Shown: positions 47,001-59,357 of the stretch, one piece after another
Position numbering within the stretch: the stretch's first letter is position 1
How the letters are laid out: the number at the start of each line of letters is the position of its first letter
Origin: Myxocyprinus asiaticus
Lineage: Eukaryota > Chordata > Actinopteri > Cypriniformes > Catostomidae
DNA length: 64,000 nucleotides
Direction of reading: 5' to 3'
NCBI RefSeq assembly: GCF_019703515.2
Contig: NC_059348.1
Coordinates: forward strand, 26,194,656 to 26,258,655
The notes under the pieces: model-generated
Databases searched by the model: none
Seen by the model: only the letters and a program-made list of their open reading frames with translations
What the model was told of the DNA's origin: nothing
Position numbers and translations under genes: made by a program

Positions 47001-49235
47001 CTCTTGTTTGAACGAGACTTGTTACGGCGCAAGCGCTTGTCTGCTTGTGTCTTTCAGCATAAGTTAAGATGAGCGGAAAAAGAAATAGTTCCTATCCTGC
47101 ACATGTATTTGCTAATATGGCCTAATCTATTTTATTTCACTTTGAAGCTTATGATTATTGTTTGTGTTCATGGTAACCAAATAATATTATCCCTATTAAA
47201 ATTTTTTTTTTAGAATCGATATTTTTGTGTGAGGATTGAGATTTTTTGATTCAACATCAGTATTGGAAATATTGAAATTTTAGGATCGATCCTCCCATCC
47301 CTTGTGTCACTGTATCCACTCCCCTCCGTTCTTATATCCACGCACCGCATCGCCAACCCTAAACGTGGAAGTGTTCCACGATTTGACTGTTTTCAATTTC
47401 TGGTCTCCAGTGTTTTCACTCGCATCAGTGTATATTCTTAGTGAGTAATGTAATGTTTAAGGTATTACTTTTGTAAAAATTGTCAAAAAACATGCCTATA
47501 CTTCACAGAGTCGAGATGACCATTTTTTATAGACAGTGCCTAACCTGAGTGTGTAGATGACATGAAGCGATGGTCAGAGGTTAGTTACGTTGATATATCA
47601 TTAATTCATCTGAGTTGTTATGACAGCCAACAATGGCACAAGTTGAGCCTGAAATTCATTTTTACAGTAAGTAACACTTTATTGGTTGTTGTTCTTCTCT
47701 GGATCGCTCGTTTTGGCAGATTTTACTTGGCGTCTCGAGACCAGAAATACAAAACAGGCAATTATAATCTTCTTTGGTGCCGCCTAGTGGTTGCTCAGGA
47801 AAACTTTGGATATGAACAACCTGTTTAGACCCCCCCCAACAATGTTACTCATCCAGTGGCATTAGTTGGGGGCGGGGCTTTTCTAGGGAATGAGGTCATA
47901 ATTACAAAGCATAACATTTCATAGTGTTGTTCACAGCAAGGCCTTGGCATTTTCTACAGAGGCTCATCAAAGTGATATGTACCAAGTTGAACTCCTTCCT
48001 TTGAGGAAATCATTTGATCTTGTGAGGATTAAACCTATAATTTCCTACACTCTTACCTGTTTCAGGCTCCATTATCATCCGGACAGTTTTTTCATGCAAA
48101 CAATAGGATTAGCCTTACATGTTTAAGAAAGGCAGAATCCCCCTCTAATTTATGATTAAGGTTTCATACCAAATTTTTTCCTTATCTCCACTATTTAGTT
48201 AAATGTCAGATATCAGCAGGGAATCAGCAGGGACCTGATGATACAATATTACATCGATATCTGGGTTGCAATATGATAAAAGTTTGATTCTTAATTTTTA
48301 GTGTATTGAGATTTAAATCTGTGATACAGTACAATCTTTTACATGTTTCTCATTCATCTTCAATGGGCATTGTTGTGTGCTTCCTGGTTTACTTCATGGA
48401 GCCATAGAAGAAGTGTGGAGCACACACAATATTGTCAGAAAAAAAATTGACACAAGGGAATAGCGTTGGTTCCAGCGTGTTTATCAATACACAAAACTCT
48501 TGAAGTCTAGTTGTATGGAGTATCTGACTTATTTTCTTAGCTTGTTCTGAGTTTGCATTTTGGTTGAATGTAAATAGTGAGTGGTGGTTCATCGCTTTTT
48601 AGTTTCCCCAACAATATAAATGTGAAAAATGTAACTAAACATGCCTATACATGATTTTAGAATATTGAGTAAGTATCATGAGATAAAATATTATAATGCT
48701 TTGAATTACCAATCCCTGGCACTGGCAGAGGACCAAGCATGATACTCAAACACTGACCTATTACACGTTGTCCACAATGTGCTAGTCTAGAGGAAAGATA
48801 AATTACTGTCTCCACTGCCATCACATTTCAGGTGCTTATTTATTTGGCACTGTTTGTGCTATATTTTGGCATTAGCTCTCTTCCAGCAATGGTTACATCC
48901 GTACTAGCTCTCCCACTGGGCATCTAGCAGCAACAACATGGTGGAGTGTGCAGTTAATGCAACTTAGAGGTTGTAAAATGCTTGAGTCTACCCTGGCCAG
49001 GGTGGAATTGTGCCCCTCTAGGGTCCGTTAGTGTGGCAGTGCATTAGCACGCAGTCACGCACACCAGATACAAATTCTCATGATGGTAAATCAAATTCTC
49101 TGGTAGCATGTCATTAGTAGACAGGCAGCTAAATTGCCTACGTATACACACACAGCGCACAAACATATACCATATAAGTGTTTTATAAAGGTCTGGGAAA
49201 AGTCAGGAAGTATGTGTTCTATTTTGCAGGTTTGT
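44001..49235. other. Long gene-free stretch
   Basis: AT-rich with a poly(T) tract at 45111-45132. No exon, RNA gene or complete transposon recognised; several short frames have no family resemblance. Confidence 0.4.
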
Positions 49236-49755
49236 TTTTATTTTTTATTTTTATTTATTTTTTATTATTAATAATTTTTATTGATTCCATGCAGTAACTT
49301 AAATAGACATAACAGAAAATGCAGAATCAAATTATATGAAATTATAACCCTTCCTCCCGAACATTAAAGCCCACCCCCCCACCTGACACACAAAAGCACC
49401 CCAGTGGTTAAACGTTAATTGACAGTGACACACAGATAGACAATAAAACAGCAGAAAATATTTAGAAACATAAAAAAAAAAACATAAAAAGCATACTTTC
49501 ACACACACATTTAAAACTACTAGTCTCTCTCCACTGCCCCTCCCTGAGAGCCTTCTAAAAAGGCTAAATAGCTGCCCCATTTCTTGATGAACAAATCCAT
49601 GTTGCCTAGCCTTCTATATGACATTTCTTCAAATGCCACTACCCTGCCCATCTCTGTGTACCACTCCTGAAATGAGGGCGCTCCAGCTGACTTCCATCCC
49701 CTAGGATGACCTGTCTGCTGATCATAACACTGGCTAGGACCCACTTTTTATGCAC

Positions 49756-50189
49756 TTATCCCCTATAGTAGTGACTGCCCCATCGCCTAAAATACGAGTC
49801 TGAGAGTCTGGGGCAAAATGAAATTTGAGTGCCCAAAATGTCACACATAAAACTATGAAACCTCAACCAAAATTCTTGGATCTTAACATGCCACCAAAAA
49901 ACATGGTTTGTGTCCCCATCTTCTGATTGGCATCGCCAGCAGTTGGGTGTGTCTAAGACCAAGCCTATACAATCTAAAGGGGGTCCAATAGAATCAATGT
50001 AAAATCTTAAATTGCATAAGGTGCACCCTTGCATCTCTAGATGTAGACTTGATGTTTTTTAGAATCCTAGCCCACACTCCCTCCTCCAATACCAAGTTTA
50101 AATCTTTCTCCCATAATCTCTTGAGAGAAATTGAAGCTCTGTCCCCCAGACTCTGAATTAGCAGGGAGTAATAAATTCACTGATGCCTC
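49756..50189 (-). pseudogene. L1 ORF2 C-terminal fragment
   Basis: Pieces such as QFKILHRFYWTP-like text, LVDT/LDTPNCWRCQSEDG, TNHVFWWHVKIQEFW and DILGTQISFCP match the CCHC-like C-terminus of L1 ORF2 (CWRC...H...W). It joins the endonuclease fragment directly, with no reverse transcriptase between. Confidence 0.75.
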
Positions 50190-50690
50190 ATGACCTTTTC
50201 AACAACAACAGATGAAATGAGGGACTTGAATAAATATATATATTCTGTTCTATATCTGTTCTAGAATAAATCTTATGGACTGATGAAAAAAATGTATAGT
50301 CCCTACCAGATGGGTTCAAAAGTCTCCAAATATCTGTAAGACTAAGATTTTTACACGTCCTGTTAAGCATCAATGTTGCTCTAGGGGGCTTACACACTTT
50401 TGCTTCACTATGATCAAGGACTGAGTCCATCAAAAGATTAAAGTCTCCTCCCAATATTATATAATGAGGGGTGCCAGCGGCTTGCAACATCCCTTCAAGA
50501 TCTATAAAAAAGCCCTGCTCATCAACGTTAGGTGCATAAATATTAGCCAAAATAAGACTTTGCCCCTGAATTTCTGCTAAAACAATAATGACTCTTCCTA
50601 ATTTATCTTTAATCTGTTTGAGATATTTGAATTGTAGATGCTTACTTATCAGTGTAATGACTGCCCTGCTCTTACTTGAGTCAGCTTAGA
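50190..50690 (-). pseudogene. L1 ORF2 endonuclease fragment
   Basis: The frame gives SRAVITLISKHLQF, LILANIYAPN, YIILGGDFNLLMD and FFSSVHKIYSRTD, which are apurinic-endonuclease landmarks including the catalytic GDFN. The N-terminal quarter of the domain is missing, and the frame breaks shortly after YSRTD. Confidence 0.82.
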
Positions 50691-50699
50691 AGATCATAG

Positions 50700-51165
50700 A
50701 AGATAATCTATAAAGCAAACTCCAGCCAATAGGCGTAATAAACACAAAGAATGTGTAGATTCATCCACATAACTGTCCCAAAGGTGTGTTCCTCCAAAAA
50801 ACAAGCTCCAGCCGCTAGCAGAACCAGCAAAAAAAAAAAAAAAAAAAAAAGGACGTTCAGTTTCCTCGGACAGTGAGCCGGCCCATTCGGCTGCTACGTG
50901 AGTGCAACAAATGACCTAATCACTCCAATGTCTTGCAAGAAATACTCCACAAAACAAACTCCAACCAATAGGAGGCATAAGCACAAAGAATGTGCAGATT
51001 CATCCACAACACTGTCCCGAAGGAGTGTTACTACATAAAACAAACTCCAGCCGCTAGGCGGAACCAGCACAAAAAGAAACTAAAAAGGCGCTCCGATTCC
51101 TCAAACAGTCAAGTGAATGTTCAGTGAGCCAGCCCACTCGGCTGCAATATGAGCACAACAAGATG
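50700..51165. repeat. Tandem duplication, about 235 bp, inside the L1
   Basis: The segment at 50700-50930 is repeated at 50935-51165: AAACTCCAGCCAATAGG, CAAAGAATGTG, TTCATCCAC, CTCCAGCCGCTAG, AACCAGCA and CAGTGAGCC follow in the same order in both. The right copy includes the end of ORF1. A poly(A) tract (50829-50850) breaks the left copy. Confidence 0.8.
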
Positions 51166-52000
51166 ACTTACTCAAGTCAATGGACTTTATGAAGGACATC
51201 GCTTGCTGTGGGCATGTGAATGTTTTACGGCCATCCTTATCTATTCTCAATTTGGCTGGGAATATCAGTGCAAAAGCGACCTTCCGTTGATGTAAAAGTT
51301 TCTTGCATTCCTTGAATCGATCATGTTTCTCTCTTGTCGAATTCGCAAAGTTTGGGAACAAGAAAATGCTGTGGTTCTTCCAAGAAAGCCTTCCTTTACT
51401 CCTCGCCTCTCGTAACACAAGATCTTTATTGGATGATCTCAGAAATTTGTCCAGAATTGTTCGGGCCCTGTCTCCCTCTGCGGATCGACGAGCAGGAACC
51501 CTGTGAACTCGCTCGATTTCCAGCTTATGGCCTGCTATGTTGAGCAGATTCTGAATGAGTCCATCCAGGAACTTCCTGTCCCTCTTCTCCCTCAAGGACT
51601 CCGACGATACGGATGTTATTCCGCCGCTACGGTTCTCCATGTCCTCCAACTTCTCCCAGACTTGTTCCAAATCCACCTTGGTCGCTAGTGGATTAGCAGA
51701 TAATTCTCTCTCCGATGACTCCAGGTAATCGATCCATTTCTCGACATCCCCCACTCTTTTAACCACATCATTGAACTTCGCCTCCATGGCAGTGATCGAT
51801 CAACGTATCACAGCAAGATCCTCCAAGTCAGCAACGATCTTCGCCAGCATTGCCGACATGTTCAACATCTCTCGCCGCATTTCCCGCACCTCCCCGACTA
51901 AGTCGACTCCCAGGCTTGCAGCCAGCTCGGGGGCATCAGCTTGAGCACATAAGTGTCTTTTAATGTCTCCAGAGCCCAAGGATTTTGAATTCTTTGACAT
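51101..52000 (-). pseudogene. L1 ORF1 (RNA-binding protein), one in-frame stop
   Basis: It reads from MSKNSKSLGSGDIKRHL to LEDLAVIR, meets TGA at 51800-51802, and continues in the same frame (MEAKFNDVVKRVGDVEKWID) to 51101. Together this gives about 300 residues. A heptad-rich coiled coil covers the N-terminal half. The RRM-like/C-terminal domain has IERVHRVPARR and KDLVLREARSKG, typical of L1 ORF1p. The stop could be CGA to TGA by CpG decay. Confidence 0.85.
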
Positions 52001-52620
52001 ATTGTCCCCCTAGAACAGTTATGGAACAGAGTGTATCGAATCTCACTTGTTTATTCACGTGACTCTCGGCAGGTATGTTTTAGGCATGGACATTTTGGTC
52101 ATTTTCTGTTCACAAGTACTCTATAAAATCATTTCGGGGCGGCTATTTTGCAATATTTGTTAATTATTTGTCTATACATATGTGTCAGATGGACGTTTTT
52201 GTCTGTTCATCAGGTTAACTGATTTTTGAGTGTCTCGTGACATGAACATTGTGTTTTTAAGATACGGTGTCATGTTAACAATGTCTAAAGTCGAAAAAAA
52301 CAAAATACTTAAAATAAATGTGTCTCTAGACCCCTGAATTCTATTCCTTTTAGTTGCGCTCCATCTAGCTGTTTTTGAAAGGAAGAATGTGTCCTGTGTT
52401 AATGCCCTCTAAACCTTTCTAGACTGTGGATCGCTATTACTGCTCTGGACTGAAAGCGCCATTTACAGTGTTGACATATCGTCTGATGAATCAGCCAAAA
52501 TGACACTTGGCAGGTTTACATGCACTATTTTAATGGAGCTACAACAGGTTTTTGTGTAGTATCTATCTTTCCAAGTATACATGACATAGTGTATAATGGA
52601 ATGTTTGAAGGTAGGATGTC

Positions 52621-52842
52621 TGTAACACTCTCAATGGAAAGGAGGCGAGAACCGGCTTGGTAATATAAATAATAGTTTAATTATAAATTGAACCAAAAGA
52701 CACACACACAGGTGTTGGGCAGCTGCCCGTAACACTCTCTCTGTCGCACTGCCATCCCCGGTCGCCTTTATCCCTCTTGGGCTTCATCAGCATAATTAGG
52801 GGCCGGGTGTCACAACCCGGCCCCGCCCTCCGCCCTGCCACA
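52621..52842. repeat. Dispersed repeat with GC-rich hairpin
   Basis: It begins TGTAACACTC and ends CCGCCCTGCCACA, far more GC-rich than its surroundings. I recall similar text as a fish interspersed repeat but cannot name the class. A perfect 10-bp stem GGGGCCGGGT/ACCCGGCCCC with a 6-nt loop lies at 52799-52824. The TG...CA ends would suit a degraded LTR. Confidence 0.45.
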
Positions 52843-53376
52843 ATGTCAAATAAAGAGGGTTAAATAATCCTACATGTAGCACATCACATCTGTCTTTCGT
52901 GTACACAACAGCGAGGCCAATTGTGAAAATCTGACAGAAGTGCTTGCTTAAAATTTTAAAGACAAATTATTAATTATTAAATACAAAATTAAAAATGAGG
53001 CCTCTTTTTGACACTATTGTGTATTGTTTTTATGATCGATCCTTACAATCACTTCCAAGTGCTCATCTACTTAAACCCATCCCTTGGATGTTTCACTCAA
53101 ATTTTTAAAGGAATATGTTCTCTACAATATTTGTTGTTTTAAATTTAAAGATGGTGACATTCTCACAGTTTTCAACACAGCTCTAAGAGACTCACAAGCT
53201 GCTTTAATGTCAGCATTTTTTTTCATGCCTCAACTCACTCCTTTCAGCGTAGGGCCCTTCATTATCTCATAAATGCTGAGGTGAAATCCCTTCAACTCAT
53301 CCTCACCTGATGTTATCAGTTCTTTCCTTTCATTGGCCAGTCGTTGTTACCGTCTGGCTCAAGGTCATAAAACATG

Positions 53377-53835
53377 CAAATCAAATCAGATCAAATCACT
53401 TTATTGTCACACAGCCATATACACAAGTGCAATGGTGTGTGAAATTCTTGGGTGCAGTTCTGATCAACATAGCAGTCGTGACAGTGATGAGACAGTACCA
53501 ATTTACAATAAGATCAAATTAACACAGCACAATTTAAACATCTGATATACACATAATTACACTCAACAATATACAAATAATAACATACACTGTACAGTAT
53601 ACAATACGCACTATATACATACACATTATTCAATAAAAATAAAAATATATAAAAAAAAGTATATATAGTATATATAGAATGTACAGTATTATACTGTATT
53701 GACATTCAGGCTGTCGGTTGATAGTTGTTAAGAGAGAATATATACTGGTGTGCACTGGTGTGTCTAGGTGTTTTTTTAGCTGGACTGGACAGTGAGAGCG
53801 GTAATGACACTGTAATCCCACTGAAATCTGGCCTA
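53377..53835 (-). mobile_element. Probable 3' end of a non-LTR retrotransposon
   Basis: On the minus strand the sequence ends in a GATTTGATCTGATTTGATTT-type tail, as in tail-repeat LINEs. The body (AGAATTTCACACACCATTGC) is one I recall as widespread in fish. There is no coding frame. Confidence 0.45.
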
Positions 53836-54492
53836 CAATCTCCACTGATGGGATTAAGATGTTTCTCAAATCTTTCTTAGGGTAGGTGACTCTTCAGAGC
53901 CTCCATATGTCTCCATATGGACCCTCTTAACTGTGCATGGACCTGTAACTACATACCGCACTCCTGTCCAATGGTAAGAAAATCAGCATATCTTCAAATT
54001 TGAGATACTTCTGTTAAAAAAAAAAAAAAAAGGGTAAAAGGGTAAGCAGTACTATGTCGACCTGTGATTAAGGAAGGCAGTCAGACTGTATTAGATTAAT
54101 AGAAGTTGACAGAGGCCGAACTGCCTTCCTGGCTAGTGCAACCAATCGGTTGTAAGATTGCGTTTAGCTTGGAGGACAGTATCATTCTGGTGCCACAATT
54201 ACAAGACTAGCCGGCAACAAAGTATGTCGAATGATGTGTACTGTGATTCTGTGCTTCCTTGTACGGCAACTCTGGAAATGTGTCATCTCTGTATGGATTT
54301 CACGAGAAGCCTCTGCGAGTAGGTATCTTTTGGTGTTTTTTGTAAGGGACATTAGTGACAAAAGATCTTCACTACAGCTTTGGTGTTGTTGCTTGAGCAT
54401 AAATACAGTAGCATTATTACAACAAATGAACGTAGCTCAACTCTAAGGATGGCCCGGAGCCAGTGTTGGAGGACTGCTATTAATGTAGTAAT

Positions 54493-56363
54493 TAGTGCCG
54501 ACCGATATATCTGTGTATATTTTACCGATATGCGCCGATATGAAAACTTTTTTTCAGAACATATAATGCAGAAAACAATGCTTTAGAATTGGTGTCATAA
54601 TGTAGTTTGTCCAGCAGAGCACGCTCCGACTCCATTGTTTACAGAGCTGACACTGAGCTGATGGTGGCTCTGCAGACAGGGCGGAGTTGAGCGGTGTCTT
54701 GGTACGTTAACTAGTTTGTGAAATACATACTGGAAACTTAATAAACAATGACCCTATCATTATCCCTTTTCAATATAACTAATATAACGTTAACCTTTTC
54801 CCTAACAACCATGTCACTCATGTTGATCACATCTGTTTGTTATGTTAGCCAGCTAATGTAGCAGATTGAAAGATAAACATCAGAGCATCTTTTTGCAGCT
54901 CAGCAGACAACGGTGCAGTGGTGGATTGTGTCTGTTGAGTGTTGATTTCATGCTATGTTGTTACCTAGTTGGTGAGACACAATGCTGGAAAGTAAAATAA
55001 ACAACGTTCATCTTTTACTCTCCGTGACAATGATCTTATAGCTAACTAGCTAAGCACGTAGCTACTTTCATTGCTTGTCAGCTGAGTGGAAGCTAATGAG
55101 TAAACATGTATTCACCAAACTGTTTTGTTGAGGATTCACAGTTTGGTACCCCCTTCAACCGAACAATTCCAGTCGTTGCATTTCCAAAATATAATATTTA
55201 AAAGTCTGGTTTTCCACTGTTGAAAGTTTCCCCTGAACTTGTATAGCAGAATACGGAGTAACACCGCTGCTTATCTGTTTATCTTGACTCGGCGGTATTA
55301 ATATAATCAGCATTTGACTGATACTAAACAGTACTGATGTTTATTTAACTATTTATTGTATTTGTATTTATTCTTTATTTTAATGGTCAGCATTTGACTG
55401 ATACTAAACAGTACTGATGTTTATTTAGCTATTTATTTTATTTTTATTTATTCTTTATTTTAAAGGTCAGCATTTGACTGATACTAAACAGTAATGATGT
55501 TTATTTAGCTATTTATTTTATTTTTATTTATTCTTAATTTTAATGGTCAACATTTGACTGATACTGAACAGTACTTATGTTTATTTAGCTATTTATTTTA
55601 TTTGTATTTATTTTTTTTATTGGTCAGCATTTGACTGATACTAAACAGTACTGATGTTTATTTAGCTATTTATTTCATTTTTATTTATTCTTAATTTTAA
55701 TGGTCAGCATTTGACTGATACTGAACAGTACTGATGTTTATTTAGCTATTTATTTTATTTTTATTTATTTATTTAAATGGTCAGCATTTGACTGATACTA
55801 AACAGTACTGATATTTATTTAGCTATTTATTTTATTTTTATTTATTCTTTATTTTATTGGTCAGCATTTGACTCTTACTAAACAGTACTGATGTTTATTT
55901 AGCTATTTATTTCATTTTTATTTATTCTTTATTTTAATGGTCAGCATTTGACTGTTACTAAACATACAGTACTGATGTTTATTTAGCTATTCGTTTTATT
56001 TTTATTTATTCTTTATTTAAATGGTCAGCAATTGACTTATACTAAACATACAGTACTGATGTTTATTAAGCTATTTATTGTATTTTTATTTATTCTTTAT
56101 TTTCTCAGTGTTCATTTCTAGAATTTGTTGATATTTTTATCAAAGAATCAAATATTCTTTGATAAAAATATTTAAGAAAGCAGCCTTCTGAGTACCTTTG
56201 CATAGTCATATCGGTGCAAAATCGGTGAACAATCCACATAGAAAAGGTCTGTTTTCATTCCAGCTAAAAAATTGTATATATCGGCCACCATATTGATAAT
56301 TGGTGAATTTCCCCTCTCCAAAACCGGTATCGGTCTCAAAAATCCCATATCAGTTGGCCTTTA
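54493..56363. mobile_element. hAT-like non-autonomous element, copy 2, expanded by a minisatellite
   Basis: The left end is TAGTGCCGACCGATAT; the right end, reverse complemented, is TAAAGGCCAACTGATA. Perfect 8-bp duplications GTAGTAAT flank it (54485-54492 and 56364-56371). The body is homologous in inverse orientation to 23383-24587 (for example TAGTTTGTCCAGCAGAGC and GTTATGTTAGCCAGCTAA). It has no transposase frame. Confidence 0.87.
55308..56105. repeat. Minisatellite, 10 units of about 80 bp
   Basis: Units starting CAGCATTTGACTGATACTAA begin at 55308, 55388, 55468, 55548, 55625, 55705, 55782, 55862, 55942 and 56026. Each continues with CAGTACTGATGTTTATTTAG and a TATTTATTTT-rich part. Unit length is 77-84 bp. 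Confidence 0.92.
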
Positions 56364-56371
56364 GTAGTAAT

Positions 56372-59260
56372 AGTAACGTTTATTCTATGAGACTAGGTTG
56401 CAAAAATAGGCATTAAATTACTCTTTCTTTGATTTGCATTGGATATGTGAGCTGGTAAACATGAAAAAATAAAGAGGAAAAGCCAAATGCCATAAACGCA
56501 GTTTTCGGATGCTTGCTATTAGTGTTCATGAAAGTTGGGTTCTTTGGTGAACTTCGTATCGTGTTCCACATCAAGTTTTGGGATTCGGGCTGCAGAAGGT
56601 CAGTTCATGACAGATATTTGTGAGACTGTTGGTGTTGTAAGTAGATGTGGAATCAGACTGGTCGACTGTAGAACATCTCATGTAAAGTCTTGCTGTGAGA
56701 GCAGTGTGAGAGCATACTGTCAGGAATGTGTGCTTTCTGGGAGCTGTTTTCTCACTAAAGACTGACTGCTCCTCTGACTTGCCTTCTGTCTGGAAAAAAA
56801 ATCTTGTTGTCGAGTACCGGTGTTTTTTGATCCATAACTCCTATGAAATGGCTTTCTCTTTGTCATTCACTACAATTGTAACCTTACTAAGTATCCAAGA
56901 CTGATTTGGGACTTTGTCATTCAGGGGTGTACAGCAAAAACCTGTATTATTGTCTGTCTGGATGGGCGACTGCCAGAATTAATCTATTTTTAATGACCAT
57001 GAGAGGATTATTCAGATTCAAACCCATTTCATGTGGAGAGCAATACAGTAAATCATCTCAGGAAGGGATTGGAGGTTAGCATTGAACAGGCACAGACAAT
57101 GAAATGCAGAGTCCTTTAATAATTTATAGGGACTTTCTTGGATCTAATTAGCAACTTCTAATTGAAGAACATCCTTCCAGATTGCCAGTTATAAATTGTT
57201 ACGCGTTACAGGATCTGGCAGTTACCAAGAGCAGTTCATGATACAGTCAACAAAGCTAATGCATTTAGCTTGTGGCTGCACTTGAGCATTTAGAATGGAA
57301 TTCAAGCCTGATACATACTTTTTCCAGGCTAGTTTTCACTATTGCACATTAATGTGGTTCTTTTGAGGCTGAGAGTTCGATGTTTAATGTTGTATGTGCT
57401 GTGATGTAGTGGGAACTTTGAAACAGCAAAACAGATCAGCAACAAGCTGAATGTTCATTCACTGTGGAAAGTACATTCTCGTACAAAAGCTCTCTTGACT
57501 CTCAGCATGGTCATGCTGTGTTCAGAGAAGCACGACTTGGAAAAAGGTGAAACTGCGCTTATGAGCTCTGACTCACATTGGACTTCCTGTGAGCCAACCT
57601 TTCCCCATACTACTGCAATGAAACTCAGAAGCTCCAAGAAACATTTCACAAGCCCACAATATCAGCATTCTGTATTCACAGTCACTTTATCTAGTGTTCA
57701 TTTCCATTTGAGTCACATTAGTATTATTTAGATAAATAGGTCAATATTAATAGATTATATAAGGCCCTTTCGCACTGCAGCAACTAAAGCGGAAGCACTT
57801 TATTTTATATTAATGTTTGACATTTACGTACCATATAATTACAGCAGAGTAATTGCTAGGTACTAAACCTAAACCCAACCCTAACCTTGATCCATATTAA
57901 GTACATGTAGTTACTTAATATTACTCAGTAATTTCTTGGGTAAGCACCCTGTAAGTATACTGAAAGTATACGTACTGTAAAATAAAGTGCAACTATGTTT
58001 TAGGTACTTTTTCCCAGAACTAGTACTTTTCGTTGTTTTTGCACATGAGGAACTGTAGTTCCTCTTAGCCGTTAAGAGGGACTTTAGACAGACTTTTTAG
58101 CTGCTACTCTGGGGTAGGTACTTCTACCCTCTGTAAAAAAAAAAAAAAAAGGGCAATTCCCAAAAACTTGCTGGTCTCCAGTCCATGCAGGAACCGATTA
58201 CATCAGTGAGCAGAGGGTGGGATAATGTTTTAAAGTCTACAAGGAGATAAGGAAAGAAATGTTGCATGCCAGCTTTGATCGGACAGTTGGCCAAATCATA
58301 AACGAAAAAAAAAAAAAAAGAAACTTGAGCACAGGGACCATAAGATGGACCTAAGCAAAAGCAGCAGTGGATGAGGCAATGATGTCTTGGACACCTATCA
58401 TTGGCTTGGCCAGCTATCTAACTGGGGCATTTATTTCAGTCTGTCATGCTTGAGACAAACACTGAATCGCCAGTGTCCTCTGTAGCAGATCTCGGTAAGT
58501 TATGACATTTGCCAACTTTGTTAGCTTTCCTTACACTCTTCTCATCTTATTTTGTGCATTTTGTTCAGTAAAGGGACTACTCACTTTGTTATGAAGATCG
58601 CTGCTAACTGTTAAGTAAACCAGTGGGATTATCAATCAAGATGTAAACGTAATATTATATATGCTATGGCAAAAGTCCAAATATAACCATCTGCTACACC
58701 AATGTTAATAACATTTCCACTGTTACAGTCTTTAGTACTTAACGAGTTAAGCCACATTAAAAATTTAATTTTGTTACCTGTCATCTTGAGCATAGATGTC
58801 ATCTCTGGCTAGCTTGTTAAGCAATGTAATAACGTTGGATTGTATTTCTCTGTATGGTTAATTATGTCCTCAAAAACAGGAGTAAAAGCTGTAAACAAAC
58901 ACTGTTATGTGGCATGTTTGTTTGGGGGCAGGTAAGGTAGTCACATAAAACTACCATGTAACCATGTAACCCGTTACGTCATCGTTCGGTTCTCAAGATA
59001 GTGGAAAACGTGGCTGGAAATTTGAGATTGCCCCAGTCGTAAACCAGCCGAGCACAGGCCTGGCACAAGAACTATCACCATTTCGGTGGAAAAATGCACA
59101 CGAGAGGAGTCGGCAGCTGCCATTAGTAAACAAACTTGCAGCTGCTAACCTGTTGTTTAGAGGACTAGACTAATTTTACAATTACCTTAACAGAAAAATA
59201 AAAGCAGGGCTCCAGACTGCACAATGGCTGCCGTAGCATCATCCAGGTGGATGCTGCTAC
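56372..59260. other. Gene-free stretch
   Basis: No exon or RNA gene recognised. Runs of A occur near 58136-58150 and 58304-58319. Short ACCTAAACCCAACCCTAACC text near 57868 is repeat debris, not a telomere array. Confidence 0.4.
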
Positions 59261-59357
59261 GGTGGTTGAGGAGATCCCCTGTTCACTATGTAAAGCACTT
59301 TGAATGTAGTTTCAGAAAAGCACTGTATAAATGTACCTTTCATTCATTCATTCATAA
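59261..59357 (+). mobile_element. 3' tail of a fish SINE/LINE with (ATTC)n end
   Basis: GTAAAGCACTTTGAATGTAG and AAAGCACTGTATAAATGTA are a conserved fish retroposon tail as I recall it, followed by a CATT/ATTC microsatellite (59339-59353). Confidence 0.5.

Larger units (their letters stand above)
49236..52010 (-). mobile_element. L1-type LINE, dead, reverse transcriptase deleted
   Basis: On the minus strand the order is ORF1 (52000-51101), an inter-ORF segment carrying a tandem duplication, part of the ORF2 endonuclease (about 50690-50190), then directly the ORF2 C-terminal zinc-knuckle region (about 50190-49756), a 3' UTR, and an A-rich tail (T-rich on the plus strand, 49230-49280). The whole reverse transcriptase domain is absent. 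Confidence 0.85.

Noticed and set aside
55308..56105. CRISPR-like array
   Set aside because: Units are directly adjacent, about 80 bp, with no unique spacers, in a vertebrate genome; it is a minisatellite.
56535..56765. Cys-rich plus-strand open frame
   Set aside because: No signal peptide, splice context or recognisable domain pattern; probably chance.
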